Source: CAYNUJ01 sp964573255 (lineage in GTDB: Bacteria; Bacteroidota; Ignavibacteria; Ignavibacteriales; Melioribacteraceae). Taken from it: a DNA stretch of 64,000 nt. Shown here one piece after another: positions 63,925 to 64,000 of the stretch. A program made the translations under genes and the position numbers. The stretch lies in contig CAZNJB010000002.1 in NCBI GenBank assembly GCA_964573255.1, positions 110,879 to 174,878 of the forward strand, in the 5' to 3' direction. Under the pieces are notes generated by a model that was not told the DNA's origin, did no database searches, and saw nothing but the letters and a program-made list of their open reading frames with translations. The first letter of the stretch is position 1. Each line of letters begins with the position of its first letter.

Positions 63925-63998
63925 GCGGGAGTAACTCAGTTGGCTAGAGTCACAGCCTTCCAAGCTGTTGGTCGCGGGTTCGAGTCCCGTCTCCCGCT
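63925..63998 (+). tRNA. tRNA-Gly (anticodon TCC)
   Basis: A 74-base tRNA. The acceptor stem GCGGGAG (63925-63931) pairs with CTCCCGC (63991-63997), discriminator T. The anticodon loop CTTCCAA places TCC at 63959-63961. The T-arm GCGGG-TTCGAGT-CCCGT is intact. It ends 2 bases before the window edge. Confidence 0.95.
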
Positions 63999-64000
63999 CA

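Overview
The window is AT-rich chromosomal DNA that reads like a member of the Ignavibacteria (Bacteroidota/Chlorobiota group). Two large secreted proteins end in the 'NYPNPFNP' type IX secretion sorting domain. There is a complete BatA-E aerotolerance operon, a BshB1 bacillithiol deacetylase, a KdsB enzyme for LPS Kdo (so a Gram-negative envelope), and porin-type outer-membrane proteins. Many starts have AGGAG-type ribosome binding sites. I see no prophage, CRISPR array, intact insertion sequence or rRNA. The assignment is an inference from gene content.

Layout. 1-3.5 kb: a partial SGNH-hydrolase-like gene divergent from a carbamoyltransferase / SxtJ-like / DUF5989 cassette; the 52-residue DUF5989 gene is easy to miss. 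3.8-8.5 kb: an orphan HAMP sensor overlapping a TrkH potassium transporter, a LOG-family protein, YjbQ and ornithine aminotransferase. 9.0-15.1 kb: a tight operon of bshB1, a beta-hydroxyacid dehydrogenase, a 1050-residue sensor kinase and an NtrC-type sigma-54 activator. 15.3-22.1 kb: outer-membrane porin, branched-chain amino-acid ABC transporter (LivKHMGF), CBS-ACT protein and DUF302 protein. A textbook -24/-12 promoter and twin palindromic sites lie between the activator and the porin, so the two-component system probably controls this uptake operon. 22.4-30.7 kb: MoxR, DUF58 and BatA-E type genes.

30.9-36.4 kb: small membrane protein, M48 protease, VWA lipoprotein, GatC, KdsB, a PLP desulfhydrase/deaminase and a free B12-binding subunit. 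36.7-45.1 kb: LeuS, SerS, a heterodimeric ABC exporter with one degenerate ATP site, and fructose-1,6-bisphosphatase. 45.5-51.5 kb: macro-domain, cupin and TerB-like genes on the minus strand, a small membrane protein, a second LOG protein, a SpoIIE-type phosphatase and a large Rossmann protein of unknown role. 51.7-63.3 kb: a lamin-tail T9SS cargo, an aminotransferase, an M16 peptidase, a nuoGHI fragment of complex I, a second T9SS cargo and a YifB/ComM ATPase. The window ends with tRNA-Tyr and tRNA-Gly.

The strongest new-looking signals are the sigma-54 circuit upstream of the porin-Liv operon, the carbamoyltransferase-SxtJ-DUF5989 cassette beside an SGNH protein, the sensor-TrkH overlap, and several nested inverted-repeat elements in intergenic DNA. 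All family names come from reading translated motifs by eye; no database search was run.
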